Below, piece by piece: positions 44,526 to 54,995 of a stretch of 64,000 nucleotides of DNA. A model generated the notes under the pieces. That model did not search any database, was not told the DNA's origin, and worked only from the letters and a program-made list of their open reading frames with translations. The stretch is from the NCBI GenBank assembly GCA_024704765.1, contig JAKMXF010000312.1, positions 248,001 to 312,000 on the forward strand. Reading direction: 5' to 3'. The stretch comes from Oopsacas minuta. Lineage: Eukaryota > Porifera > Hexactinellida > Lyssacinosida > Leucopsacidae. The stretch's first letter is position 1. Each line of letters opens with the position of its first letter. Made by a program: the position numbers and the translations under genes.

Positions 44526-46628
44526 TCACCACTCATCATCATCAGTATCAGTGTCTCCTTCGTCTGAACTATCCGAGCAATGGATTATTTTGTTACGGTC
44601 GAGCAGAGCACTGGCTAGAGCCCCTAATATTCCCCTGTCGTCCGATACACTGGCTTGAGGCTTCAGGGATTCTTGCGGGCGAACTAACTTATCCTTATCA
44701 AATGCTCTAAAAATATGAATTAATAAAATTAGAACTAACGTAATCTGATTGGCCTATAATGAAAGGTGCGAAAATATGCACATGTAAAATTTTCAGATAT
44801 CAGGTAGAGGTCACTACAAGTATGCATGCCAAATTTGGTGTCTTAAGCTATAAAGGTGTTAACAAGAGAGTGAACACATATATGCATATACGAGTATCTA
44901 CCGATATACGACAATAGCCACAATTCCATAAATAGTTGTCACAGTAGTAACTAGTTAACTTACTGGATGCTGTCCAGCAGGTTGCCTATAGGTTTGGCAT
45001 TGGATGGTGGAGGTGGAGGTGGACCCCCGGTACCGGAGGGAGGTCCAGATCTCTTCGTTTGGCCAGCAGGAGCAGCCTTGGCGCCCTTAGTGTAGCCGAT
45101 AGGCATATCAGGAGGGGGAGCTGGGATCCTAGAGTTGGAAGGGGGAGCCGGTCCTCTGGGGCCCCGTTGGGATGGATGGTTCTCTGGAATTGGAGGGGCA
45201 TCTACCCCTCTAGGGGGTGGAGGGGGCATGTTCCCCTTACGACCCCCTAGAGGGGGAGGTGGAGGAGCTTGATCCTTTGCAGATCGCCCTTTTCCGGAAG
45301 TAGGCGGTGGCGGCGGCGGATCAGTTCGTCTCATGGTGTTTCGTCTCTCTACAATGTCCTTGTGAGCTGCTTCTATTCCTCCTTCCCGCTCTACCATATC
45401 GTATATCAACTGTACCTGATCCTTGTCTAGATCACACACCCCAATCTGTCACAATACAAATCATAAATAGACACACATATTTGTTCTAGAATATTCCATA
45501 ACTACCAATCCAGCAACTTCTGTGAATAAATTCTTCCATCTATCGTCTTGGATATTATTCCATTCAAAGCTTCCAGCCTGTGAGTTCCAACCTACATGAG
45601 CTAGATGTTTGAAATTGCTCGGAGCTGAAATATCTTCTTTCGTTAGTCCTTTCCCTTTCTTCTTTTTGTTAGGACGACTGTCAAATGAGCTAACAGCGGA
45701 ACCGTAGCTTCCTGCTCCTCTTCCGCCGTTGCTAGGCATCTGAGTGGGGGCGCTAATCCCGGAATCAGGAGCTGGACGCGGAGTTGAGACACCTTAAAGA
45801 TAAATAGAGAACAATATAATTCGTGTAAATCCGAATTGTAGAAGTATTCAGAGTTCAGACGAATGTGTTCCTATCCACAAACGGGGTTTGTGGAAACGGG
45901 GAACTTCTGAAACGGAGTAACAAATAAATAGAGCGAATTCCTAATCCCACACAAATGAACCTCCACAAAAGTGCTAGCATCTTTCGGTGTCACTAGCATT
46001 CAATTTATGGAAGTTGCACACTACAATAGAACTCGAATAATAAGCACTACACAGAAAGGAGTACGTCTTATCTGAGTTACTGTGTGTAATTTATCGAGGG
46101 AGTAACCTGGATTATTCTTAGCAGTTAATTTCTTCTTATACTCCTCGATCTTAACCATAACAGCCTCATAGAATGTATGAGCTTCCTCAGAATCAGCAAA
46201 ATTGAATCCTATCATGTAATCCTGCCCCGCGAATGATTGAAATTGTTTCCTATCCTGCACATAGGATATTTGGTAGTAGAGCTCGTGTTCCCATAAGATA
46301 GTACGTCTATTGATGTCTACCATCCTTAGATAGTAAGACCTCTTCACGTTATCCTGCAAACATTGCATATATGAAGCCCACCATACACGATGAGATGGGG
46401 AATTTACTGAGATATTAATAATAAACAAACCTTTACGAAACAAAGTATACCAGTGTGTTGCTTAGCCCATTGAGATGGAGATTGATTGGCAAAGTATATC
46501 TGGACAACAGCTGTAGCCTTAGTTATCCTCCTCTGCCCAAGTATTTCAAACACTGTATTATTCTCTGCTAGTGACAATAGCTTTGAGGATTGATTCGTAT
46601 CCTTAGGCTTGTTCCGTTGTTGACTCAT
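44526..46628 (-). CDS. WASL: WASP/N-WASP actin nucleation-promoting factor
   Basis: Five exons in phase: 46628-46431, 46353-46107, 45792-45506, 45445-44964 and 44706-44526; 464 codons. The WH1 domain is in exons 1-2 (QIYFANQSPSQWAKQHTG, CFVK joined to DNVKRSYYLRMVD). A basic KKKKGKG stretch is followed by a CRIB/GBD (ISAPSNFKHLAHVGWNSQ) for Cdc42. The autoinhibitory helix region and a long proline-rich segment for SH3 and profilin come next. The C-terminal VCA is complete with a single WH2 (NLLDSIQAFDKDKLVRP), a central helix (GILGALASALLDRNKIIHCS) and an acidic tail ending in DDDEW, whose Trp inserts into Arp2/3. The start at 46628 is preferred because an upstream in-frame ATG at 46664 lies inside a MITE. 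Human N-WASP has two WH2 motifs, WASP one. Confidence 0.95.
44761..44905. other. WASP intron 4 segment repeated near 47180
   Basis: This interval shares phrases with 47175-47240 (GATGTCACTACGAGTATAAA type, then CCAAATTTGGTGTCTT and TAAAGGTGT), so a short dispersed repeat is present in both places. Ends not resolved. Confidence 0.4.
45868..46015. repeat. Dispersed repeat family D, copy 2 (in WASP intron 2)
   Basis: Inverse partner of 40320-40505; contains CCACAAACGGGGTTTGTGG, itself an imperfect palindrome, and ATAGAGCGAATTCCTAATCC. It sits between WASP exons 2 and 3. Confidence 0.6.
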
Positions 46629-46657
46629 TGTAATTGCTATTATAATTTCAACATATA

Positions 46658-46792
46658 CAGTCAACTCCTGTTAGATCGAATTCTTAAATGTACAAATAAG
46701 GTCCCAAACCGTCAAAGTAACATATATCATTGATTATGTATCGAAAGAATTTTCGTGATCGCTTGAGCTTCTATATAACTGAAGTTTGACTG
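46658..46792. mobile_element. Pogo-like MITE family A, 135 bp, TA duplication
   Basis: TA then CAGTCAACTCCTGTTAGATC at the left, and the inverse ATAACTGAAGTTTGACTG then TA at the right. The cleanest family-A copy. It ends 30 bp upstream of the WASP start, so it may contribute to the 5' UTR or promoter. Confidence 0.9.
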
Positions 46793-47338
46793 TACTTATT
46801 TCTCATTATGACGAAGCTCAAGGGAATAAGCCAATTATAAGAGATACGCGGTGGGTCTGAACTCCTCGGGAAAGTGCACGATGAGGAGAAATTGCTTGTA
46901 ATATGCGAGAAAGATATAAATATAAAAGATTAGACGATATTAGAGTAACCGACTTTGATTCCTAAACAAGGCAAACCGTATACGAAGAACTTGTAATTAT
47001 TCTTAGCATATCAAGATATCAGCTATGCAGTTACAAGGACTCTCTATCTCTACATGTAAATGCTTTTGCAAATTCCATAAGGCAAGTGGCGTATCTAGGT
47101 TAGCAGGGAATATTTAGAGAAATATATGTTTTTGAATCTAACAAAGAGTAAATAAATTATTTAAATCTGAGGAGCACAAATAGATGTCACTACGAGTATA
47201 AATGCCAAATTTGGTGTCTTTACCTCTAAAGGTGTGAACAGCAGAGCGAAACGTGTATATATATTCTAAATCAACCAATTAGAACTGAGTCACACTCTCT
47301 ACGCAATAGTATTAGTTGGTACAATAAAAACTGGGTAC

Positions 47339-48601
47339 TCAGAAAGCTAGGAGGTTACATTTCTTGTTCTCTTGAGCTATAATAATTCTATTCTTCTTGT
47401 CTATAGCTACTCCATAGGGATGATAGAACTTCTGATCTCCTGGTAGCATATCACTACTGATAGTGTGTAGGACTTCTCCTTTATTGGAGAATATCTTGAT
47501 TTGATTTCCTCTCCAATCCGCTACGATAATATTCCCCAGTTGATCAATTGAGAAGAAATAACTCCAACCAATCTCACTTTTTTCTATCAAACACCTCACT
47601 AGCTCTCCTCCTAGAGAGAATATTTGTAGATGGAAAGGAGGATACATACCAAACATGACATACATGTTATCCTCGTACAGTTTTATGCTTCCTGTTTTTG
47701 TATCGGATTTAACTTGAGTAGTTTTGAGTTGGATTCTTTTCAGGAATTTGAGATTTTTATCAAACACAATTACTGATTTGTTCATAACCTCACATCCATA
47801 AACATTCATGTTTCTATCAATATCAATTCCCCAGACTATTCTCTCTGTTTTAACCGATTTGATAGAATCATTGCTTGACTTTTCAATCTTTACTAGCTCG
47901 TCTTTAGTAGATACGAAAATGAACTCATTCATTAGAGCTATTCCAATAGGACATTGAGGTGTTGGTATTTTGTAGAGATGGTTACCTTCATCATTGAATA
48001 CTTGTATTATGTTAGCGATATGATCAGCAACAAATATATTCTGTGTTTTGTTGTCAATTGCTATTTGCATTGGACAAGCAATCTTACCAGAACCTGTTCC
48101 TTCTCGGGACCAGACAGGACACAATTTCACAGAATAATCAACTGGGATTATAGATCTCTCCTTCTCCTTCAGTACCACAACCTCACACACATCAATCACT
48201 GATTGTTCCAGCTGTTCCATCTTCCAGTCCAACTCAACCCACCCCACATTCACACTCCTTGCTACCTCCTCTCTGATCTCATCTTTTATCGTTCGTAGAT
48301 TCTTCTCGAGTACTGTCCTCAATTTGTTCCTTGTCAAGTCTCTCTCTAGGTCATCGCTGGCTGTGTACAGTTCCTGGAGGAGCCCTCTCTTCTCATTGAA
48401 CTCTTGTCTCGCTCTCATAACAACATCATCCATCTCTTGTAACAGACTGTGCTCCCTCACTACCAACCGACTGTGTAGCTGCTGGAAGTTACTACTCACT
48501 TTCTCTTTCTCTACTTGCACGTGGTTAGTCAGATCTGTTAGATTCCTCTCTAACTCATCCACGCACATCAGTTCTCCTACTGCTGCTACTCGTGTCGCCA
48601 T
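47339..48601 (-). CDS. Coiled-coil/NHL-repeat protein, copy 4 (intact)
   Basis: An intact frame of 420 codons from the shared [12 protein letters not shown] start to TGA, with a two-residue insertion (Lys-Glu in LKEKERSIIPV) between coiled coil and propeller relative to the other copies. Blade positions differ from the siblings at CPMQIAID, PQCPIGIALM, RIVWGIDID, GWSYFFSID and VADWRGN. No RING, B-box or membrane segment. The upstream 125 bp is shared with copy 3. Same expected biochemistry as copies 2 and 3; function unknown. Confidence 0.87.
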   Translation of the reverse strand: MATRVAAVGELMCVDELERNLTDLTNHVQVEKEKVSSNFQQLHSRLVVREHSLLQEMDDVVMRARQEFNEKRGLLQELYTASDDLERDLTRNKLRTVLEKNLRTIKDEIREEVARSVNVGWVELDWKMEQLEQSVIDVCEVVVLKEKERSIIPVDYSVKLCPVWSREGTGSGKIACPMQIAIDNKTQNIFVADHIANIIQVFNDEGNHLYKIPTPQCPIGIALMNEFIFVSTKDELVKIEKSSNDSIKSVKTERIVWGIDIDRNMNVYGCEVMNKSVIVFDKNLKFLKRIQLKTTQVKSDTKTGSIKLYEDNMYVMFGMYPPFHLQIFSLGGELVRCLIEKSEIGWSYFFSIDQLGNIIVADWRGNQIKIFSNKGEVLHTISSDMLPGDQKFYHPYGVAIDKKNRIIIAQENKKCNLLAF

Positions 48602-48727
48602 AACTCTTAACTCAATCACTTTACTAATATTAATCTGATAGTATATTCCTTATTAATAATTATTCTACTCATAATAGTCTCAAGCATTAAGTTACTATCT
48701 ATTTTAATAATATCTATTTTTAGCTAC
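48602..48727 (-). promoter_or_regulatory. Duplicated 5' flank of NHL copy 4
   Basis: Inverse counterpart of 31262-31384; similarity stops near 48727. The remaining 48728-48971 is AT-rich with nothing recognised. Confidence 0.5.
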
Positions 48728-49646
48728 ATGTAAGATTTTTTGAGTATAAACCTATGGACAGTTGAAATTCCTTTTTCCTTACAGAATTCGTTGTATTTGA
48801 CAGTTAACCGAAGGAAAAATTCGAATTTGGCGGTAATGAGTCCGTATCGCTACGTATGTATGTAATTGTGTGCAAAATCATATTTTGAAGTTGAACTTAA
48901 CCCCTTATGAAAATAGGTATGTGTTATATCTACACTTGATTATTCTCAAATATTGTAAGTGATTTCATTCATTAACTTTTCGTTTCTTTTTTCGGATATC
49001 TCGTGTTCCCGTTCCCCCGTTTAATTCCTGTATCTCCTTTCTGGGGGCTCTTCCTTCTAGAACTTTTCGTCTGTTGCAGAGAAGTAAACAAATTTTCAAA
49101 TTGGTCCTTGAGAGAATCGTTACTCTCAAAAAGATCCAAAAGACATTTGATTAAATCAGCGTCTCTGAGTACAGCCTGGAATTCTTCAGTCTTGCTCTGA
49201 ACATTGCTAATATGCTTAACGGCTGATACAATTAACTCCAAGTCTGTGTCTTCATTAGCTACTATGTGTATCATAGAAGTGAGAGCTCTAGCAAGTGTGT
49301 CAGGTTCCTTGCTAGTCCAGTGTAGCAGCAAGCTCTGTACACCTGAAGAATCTTGTAATGTTGTTAGCAGAGCTTTGAGAATTGGTCCCTCAGGGCTGTG
49401 TGGTTTGAGGTATAAAATTAGACTGGTTAGGGATTCGAATTGGTTCCCGTTGGGCTGGAGAGATGAGACACGATCGGTAAGACATCTGTATCAGGAACAC
49501 TCTCTGCTTCCATTAGCTTCCAAACACAATTGTTCAAAAGCTTCCCACTCCAAACTCACTAATAATAGCTAAACAAAATTGATTACAGATAAGGTCTCTA
49601 TTTTTGTATTAAGAAATTGTATAGGAAATTTTTCGGATAAGACTTA

Positions 49647-49770
49647 CAATAGACTCTCGTTATAAAGAAGTGCTCGAGACCCCAGTTACATTTCGGTATA
49701 AGCGGAGTTAATCAATTACTTTCGAGTTATAGGGGCTAAAGAATCACTTCGTTACAACAGGAGTTCACTG
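49647..49770. mobile_element. Pogo-like MITE family A2
   Basis: After TA: CAATAGACTCTCGTTATAAAG; the inverse end CTTCGTTACAACAGGAGTTC closes near 49770. It lies in the intron of the split helical-repeat gene. Confidence 0.7.
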
Positions 49771-49897
49771 TTTCCCTATGGGTTACGTCTTATCCGAGAG
49801 TATTACTGTAGTTTTGAGATGTTATTTACTTGTTCTGAATTAGTTTGACCGAATATACAAAATTCCTGCATTGTCAGTCCACATATTAGCTTGTAGG

Positions 49898-50564
49898 CAA
49901 CGTTTCTTAACCTTTTCATACCTCAGCACCCCTGACATGATACTACAAGTAGTACAGTGCCCCTCTGTAACTGTAACAAGGATGAAATAAGAAAGTAATA
50001 CACTGTTTCATAATTGATTGTATTTACATAAATTACTCCATTAAAAATCCAACTCAATCAGAAAGAAAATGTAACTTTAGACATCACGAACATACCTCCA
50101 GGATTATTCAGGAGGGCAGAGAAACCAAATTTGACATATTCACCACTCCATTTGCGTATTTTTGACATTTTAGAATTTACTGATACCTAAATCACAAAAT
50201 ACTTATATGGAATCCAGTTCCATAGAACTGAACCGGCTGTACTTTACGCACAGTTTTATTTTTCAGCTTATGGGTCCGTTTTAAATACCGATTTCCTTAT
50301 ATGGAAGTTCAGTTCCATGGAACTGGATTCCATATATCACAAATCTGTGACAGACAAGAACACAAGTAAGTAACACAGAAAGGAATATAGATTAAATACA
50401 ACTAATTTATAGCCAGACATTACTATATTTAGTAAAGACAGCTGAATGTTTCGATATTAATCCTGAAGCATCTGCCAGCCTGAAATGTTATCTAGAATCT
50501 AAACAAAAACATCGTACAGCACATAGTAGAATCCTTATCCAGCACCCCAGGTTAAGAAACGCTG
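49898..50564. mobile_element. Non-autonomous hAT-like element, 667 bp
   Basis: Terminal inverted repeats: left CAACGTTTCTTAACC, right inverse GGTTAAGAAACGCTG, followed inside by AGCACCCC on both sides. Flanks TTGTAGG and TTGTGGG suggest a target duplication, seven bases rather than the usual eight. No transposase. The centre contains a palindrome of about 30 bases per arm (from about 50207 and to about 50335; GGAATCCAGTTCCAT and its inverse). It is inserted in a coding exon. Confidence 0.75.
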
Positions 50565-50835
50565 TTGTGGGAGCTAGAAGGATTTAGATTAGCCATAACT
50601 ACTCTCAATTCGTCACCGTTACCGGCCATATGATCTGAACATTCTTTATATAACCTAGGCAACAACTTAAAGAATGTATCAATAACCATTTCAGCACCTA
50701 AGGCGAGGTCTTTAACTAGTGGTCATTTTTGTCCTCCGCGCCAATGTAATCGAAATATATCTTAAAATCTTCTTGGAAAACAGTATCTCACAGGATAGTA
50801 AACAAAATTATGCAAAATTTTGCCATAACAAACGT

Positions 50836-50916
50836 CCAATGTTCTGAAACATGTTCAGATGTTTCAGAACATTTGACGTTTGTTCTGAAACATCTGAACA
50901 TGTTTCAGAACATTGG
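50836..50916. repeat. Perfect 36-bp inverted repeat with 9-bp loop
   Basis: Arms 50836-50871 and 50881-50916 are exact inverses, spaced by TTTGACGTT. Each arm is itself nearly palindromic (TGTTCTGAAACAT and ATGTTTCAGAACA), so DNA or RNA could fold into a cruciform or a branched hairpin. Confidence 0.95.
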
Positions 50917-51560
50917 AATTTTGAATTTCTAAAAAATTTCCTGAAAAAAAGTTTTTTGTGAAGCAAAAATTTATATAATTTGAGTTTTTCAAATTCAAAT
51001 CTTTTTTAATATTCATAAACGTCCCTATGCCTTCTACACGGTCTCCAATTTTTATCAAGATCCAACAACGAGAAGTCCATCAAAGTTACAACTGAGGTGT
51101 GCTCAAGAAAATCCTGCGCTAACTTCACACTCGTTCTATTGGGGCGTACTCAGCACTTATAGTTATGTGGTTTGAGGACAAAATTAGTGAATGCTAGCCA
51201 AAATCCAAAATATTTCAGAAAGGTTTTATGATAGAGCTGTAAATTTTTTCCACATATTGGTAAGATAGAGAACTATCGAAAAAATGAAATAGCATCACTT
51301 TGGGGGGTAAACGGGAAACTGTTGAAATGCAGAATAAACCATCCACTTCAAGCTACCAATGTTTTCACTTTTACCAGCTCAATTATCTAGTATTATCTTG
51401 TGTAACTAGTTTGAATGTTTCCATATCCTACTCGATTGGTAACTATAATTTCGATAGAACGCGAGTCCATCTATAACACCCTTATTCCAATTCTTCACAC
51501 AATATTTCAATTATCTATTCCTCTTATAGGCATGTTATACAACTTGCTATTCTCTCCTTA

Positions 51561-51757
51561 ATGAATATTGTTCTATTCATCTCTAATATACATCGTGATG
51601 TTCAACACTTTGTGAATATTTTTCTATTAAGTTCTTGTTTTTGTTGTTCTACATATACGTGTATACATATGCTACTAGTTGTATATCCTTGTGTTCTAAT
51701 GGATCATGAGACATGTTTAATGATAGTTGTAATTGGTTGTATACGAATCAGTTTTAT
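51561..51757. repeat. Dispersed inverted repeat E, copy 1
   Basis: Inverse of 56483-56690 over about 200 bp; matching landmarks GAATATTGTTCTATTCATCT, TACATCGTGATGTT and CATGTTTAATGATAGTTGT. No terminal repeats or coding frame recognised. The neighbouring 50917-51560 and 51758-52111 hold no gene; 51890-51990 has a pogo-like remnant (GAACTCCGGATAAGGTG, GGTTCCACTGTA). Confidence 0.75.
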
Positions 51758-52111
51758 ATTATTCTCAAAACAAAAAAATATTGCTGGATTTGAGAAATAC
51801 ACTGAAATGTCATTAATACAAACACGGTTACTATGAATTACCAGATAAGACGAACAAATATTCGTACAAAATCAGTTCCCTACAATCGCTATTCTACTAG
51901 AATTACTCCAGGTGATGCGAACTCCGGATAAGGTGACCGTCCGCTGGTGTTCGTATAAATGCGGTTCCACTGTATTCTCTTTCAATTTGTTTCTGTGAGT
52001 TATTGTATTTACAGTATTTACTCTTAGCTTGTTATATCTTACTGTTTGTTCGGTAATGTACAGCTGATTGGATTAATAACATTGAATGTTTCGTATGTAA
52101 ATTGTAACGAT

Positions 52112-52471
52112 TCAAGAATATAATTGAAAAATTTCATAGGTACCGAGGTTTAAGGTATGGCCTCTGCTGAAGTATACATACCGAATATCTGGCTCAGGAT
52201 TGTTGAAAATAAATTCATTATTTCCATAAACGTATAAAACTATTCGATAAATACCAGCAGGAATATCTAATATGATTGTTTGCCTTTCCATTTCCCTGAT
52301 ATAATAGGTTTGTGAGGTGTAGTTGATAATCGAATTATCGATACAATCCTGAATAAGTGAGTTAACATTTGCGGGATCGCTTGTTGTAATATCACAACGT
52401 AATCTTTGGCTAGATATCAGTGAGATAGTTCCACAGAATAGCAAAAGAATGGCAGAAATACAAATGAACAT
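52112..52471 (-). CDS. Putative secreted protein, 119 aa
   Basis: A single exon with ATG and stop. It opens with a clear signal peptide: MFICISAILLLFCGTISLIS, likely cleaved near SSQ. The mature part of about 98 residues has two cysteines (RCDITTSD, QDCIDN), which could pair, two N-glycosylation sequons (around NYTS) and beta-rich alternation (ERQTIILDIPAGIYRIVLYV). No family is recognised. It stands alone with no neighbours on its strand. Confidence 0.5.
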   Translation of the reverse strand: MFICISAILLLFCGTISLISSQRLRCDITTSDPANVNSLIQDCIDNSIINYTSQTYYIREMERQTIILDIPAGIYRIVLYVYGNNEFIFNNPEPDIRYVYFSRGHTLNLGTYEIFQLYS

Positions 52472-53067
52472 GTTTAGATAGTTTCATTGTTGAATACAAG
52501 CAAATATATATTGTTCATACTTGTTTTTCCCGTATTTATGGTATTCTGGAATCAAATCTGTATATTCACATGATGTCTTACGTAATTCTGAACTGCGATG
52601 GAAACTATGAGAACTATTGGGATTACTATTCAGCCAAAAAAATGTAAGATCCTTTCTTGTACTCTAATGGATGGATGAGAACAGAATTTTATTCATTATT
52701 CACGAATATGGAATTTCAACTGCCTTATACACCTACATTTATTGCCATTCCAGACATAGCTATCAATTCCAAGTTGGCCAAGGTGGCACGCACCGTTGGG
52801 CACACCATCACCGATTTCTAAAGGGCCAACTCAGGTAGTACTTAGTTTATGGTGATCCGCACCAGTGCAGTTGGTGCACACAATTTATGAGATTGATAAA
52901 CGAATTGTTTTCAATGTTTGTTTATATTAACAAAATACGCCGAGCCTTATTAACTGAAAATATTCTCTTGTGTGAATACTACGTATATACGTATGTGATT
53001 CGCAAATGGTGCCAGCACACCGCCATAGGTTGTATCCTGGCTACGCCACTGTCTTGATTTATATTCA

Positions 53068-53122
53068 AACGAGCCTTTGGCTTGTCGCTTCGCGATAATC
53101 TCGGCGCATTGTGCCTCGAGGT
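53068..53122. repeat. Conserved structured repeat F, copy 1
   Basis: GC-rich island of about 55 bp strongly similar to 63361-63416. It contains the stem ACGAGCC-TTT-GGCTTGT, then TCGGCGCATTG and CTCGAGGTA. Possibly a SINE or MITE fragment. Confidence 0.6.
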
Positions 53123-53250
53123 AATCAACGGACAAACAAACGAACAGACAAACAACAATTGAGATTTTAAAATATTGTTGTTTACAATATTCAGACTCAG
53201 TATAGTCGATTACCCCAGAATAGTCATTGAAAGTCTGATTCTACCTCAAT

Positions 53251-53482
53251 TTTGAAATTTGATTACTTTGTATTCATAAAAACAAACAATAAATTTACAT
53301 ATGAAAAACTTGAAAAATGCGAAATTCGGTTTCAGCGTACTTAGTTATCACTGGGTAGTCGTTTATAGCAAGGGTATACGTATATTTTGAGATTTGGCTA
53401 ATTTGATAACATTATATTCATAAAAACAACAATAAATTTATATATGATTAATCCAAAAGTGTAAAAATCGGATTCAGCATGT
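53251..53482. repeat. Two diverged direct repeats of about 95 bp
   Basis: Units at about 53251-53340 and 53383-53482 share TATTCATAAAAACAA, CAATAAATTTA and CGGNTTCAGC. No function apparent. Confidence 0.55.
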
Positions 53483-53577
53483 TCGATATATTTAGTGAAG
53501 TTCTATTGAATTTTATTCACTTCCTTGATAAACACGATAAATTCTAGTTATGCGACAATTTCCAAATTGCATATCGT

Positions 53578-54078
53578 CTAGGGTGCGACCCGTAAAGCCC
53601 ATGGTCCGTGGCCCGCTATCAAAGCCCGCGGCCCGCATATTTATTCCACCAGCCCGTGATTTAGGAAATTTGTTTATTTTATGGCACTGTGGCTGAATTC
53701 GTGAATGTATTCTCAAAGAATTGAGAATTCCTATAAATTCCGCGTTATAAGATGCGGGAAATCGTGTGCGCAAATAGTATATATATGAAACTTTATATAT
53801 ATGCAACACTTTGATTGTTTCGTTAGTTACAGATAACACTGACAAGATTCTACCTCTCTATGAGGATTATTAGATTAAACGAAAATAACATTTATAATAC
53901 TTGTGATACTTACGTATACTAAAATAGTAATAATTTCATGACCTAATTCTATAAAGTATATTCATCATCTGTAAAATTGTTCTTTTTGACTCTTTTCAGC
54001 CCGTTTTGTGCCCGCGGCCCGTGGAAAAAAGCCCGCAGCCCGTGATTTACAATAAAGCCCGCACGGGTTGCACCCTAG
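53578..54078. mobile_element. hAT-like MITE, 501 bp, perfect 8-bp target duplication
   Basis: Starts CTAGGGTGCGACCCG and ends with the inverse CGGGTTGCACCCTAG. CATATCGT flanks both sides (53570-53577 and 54079-54086). The subterminal regions are rich in GCCCGCGGCCCG-type motifs, inverted at the two ends. No transposase frame. Confidence 0.93.
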
Positions 54079-54412
54079 CATATCGTAAATCCTTTCCTTG
54101 GCAACAGACAAACAATAATTGAGATTTAATAATATAGATTTGTTATTTGTTTCACATTTAGAGAATATTTTATTATGACAGTTGTCAAACATTAGTATTG
54201 AGTTTTCGCTTTGGTGTTAATCAATTATAATTATTTTATAGATAAATCTCTTGAATATCTAGTAAATACCTCATGAATAACTTCTCATTATACTAATCGT
54301 GAATATTATATTGACTACATTTGGGCTGGATAACTACCTTCCTCTAGCCTTGCAAAGGAGTTTGAGATTTAGAGAGGGCACTGTTTTGACGAAATGGCCT
54401 CTGCCGTATGAA

Positions 54413-54768
54413 CAGAGCCGGATTAAGCAGTTCTGAAGCCCTGGGCTAAATATTCAATGAGACCCTCGAACCCTTTTACCCCTAAAATGTATACAGGAGT
54501 AAATTTGTTAGATATATTTCACTAAAGTTTTGTAGAATTCATTATAGAATAAAATTGCATGACATCCATCAAAAATTAACTTTTTGAGACTTCATTGCAA
54601 CAAATGTCCTTAGTACATCCTCAAATTAAACTTTTTTGAGTAGTTCGCTTTCAAATGACATGAGAGATAGGTAATTAAGTCTTACCTTAAGCTGGAATTC
54701 AGGGGCCCCCTTTTGTCTCGGGGCCCCTGGGCTGCAGCCCAGTTAGCCCATTGGATAATCTGGCCCTG
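54413..54768. mobile_element. hAT-like MITE, 356 bp, perfect 8-bp target duplication
   Basis: Starts CAGAGCCGGATTAAG and ends GATAATCTGGCCCTG. CGTATGAA flanks both sides (54405-54412 and 54769-54776). An internal GGGGCCCCTGGGCTGCAGCC block is typical of hAT terminal regions. Confidence 0.93.
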
Positions 54769-54863
54769 CGTATGAATATTCGTTATTTAATTTTATTGTA
54801 AAAAACTACTGTAACTAATTTTGGCCATATCATGAATAATTATAATTCAGTTGTCCATTACAT

Positions 54864-54995
54864 CAGTGCTTCTCAAACTTTTTTATGTCGCGGCCCCAAA
54901 GTTTCTCCATTACAATTCCACGGACCCCTGCTTGTTGGTCTCATTTTTAGTAAATATAATTTGTTTTTATTATTGTATTATATCAGTGTTAAGTA
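54864..54995. mobile_element. Left end of a third hAT-like element
   Basis: CAGTGCTTCTCAAACTTTTT followed by GTCGCGGCCCC is the classic Charlie/hAT terminal sequence. No matching right end was seen; the element is cut by the Tc1-like insertion starting at 54996. Confidence 0.7.

Larger units (their letters stand above)
48972..50715 (-). pseudogene. Helical-repeat (ARM/HEAT-like) gene split by a hAT element
   Basis: One exon follows an acceptor at 50717-50716 and runs from 50715 to 50565 (LGAEMVIDTFFKLLPRLYK), then is interrupted by the element 49898-50564. After removing the element and one copy of its short flank, the frame resumes to a donor at 49829 (ICGLTMQEFCIFGQTNSEQ). The next exon, 49568-48972, joins in phase (LLLVSLEWEAFEQLCLEANG) and continues as amphipathic helices to a basic Lys/Arg/Gly tail. 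That exon has an in-frame TGA at 49493-49491; the alternative frame there looks more protein-like (SVPDTDVLPIVSHLSS), suggesting two compensating indels. I do not recognise the family. Either a recently dead gene, or the element is spliced out as a new intron. Upstream exons not found. Confidence 0.55.

Noticed and set aside
51561-51836. 91-codon hydrophobic plus-strand frame
   Set aside because: It coincides with dispersed repeat E, whose second copy does not keep the frame.
53513-54192. Minus-strand frames of 75-110 codons
   Set aside because: They lie in or overlap the 501-bp hAT MITE and read its GC-rich ends; no family match.
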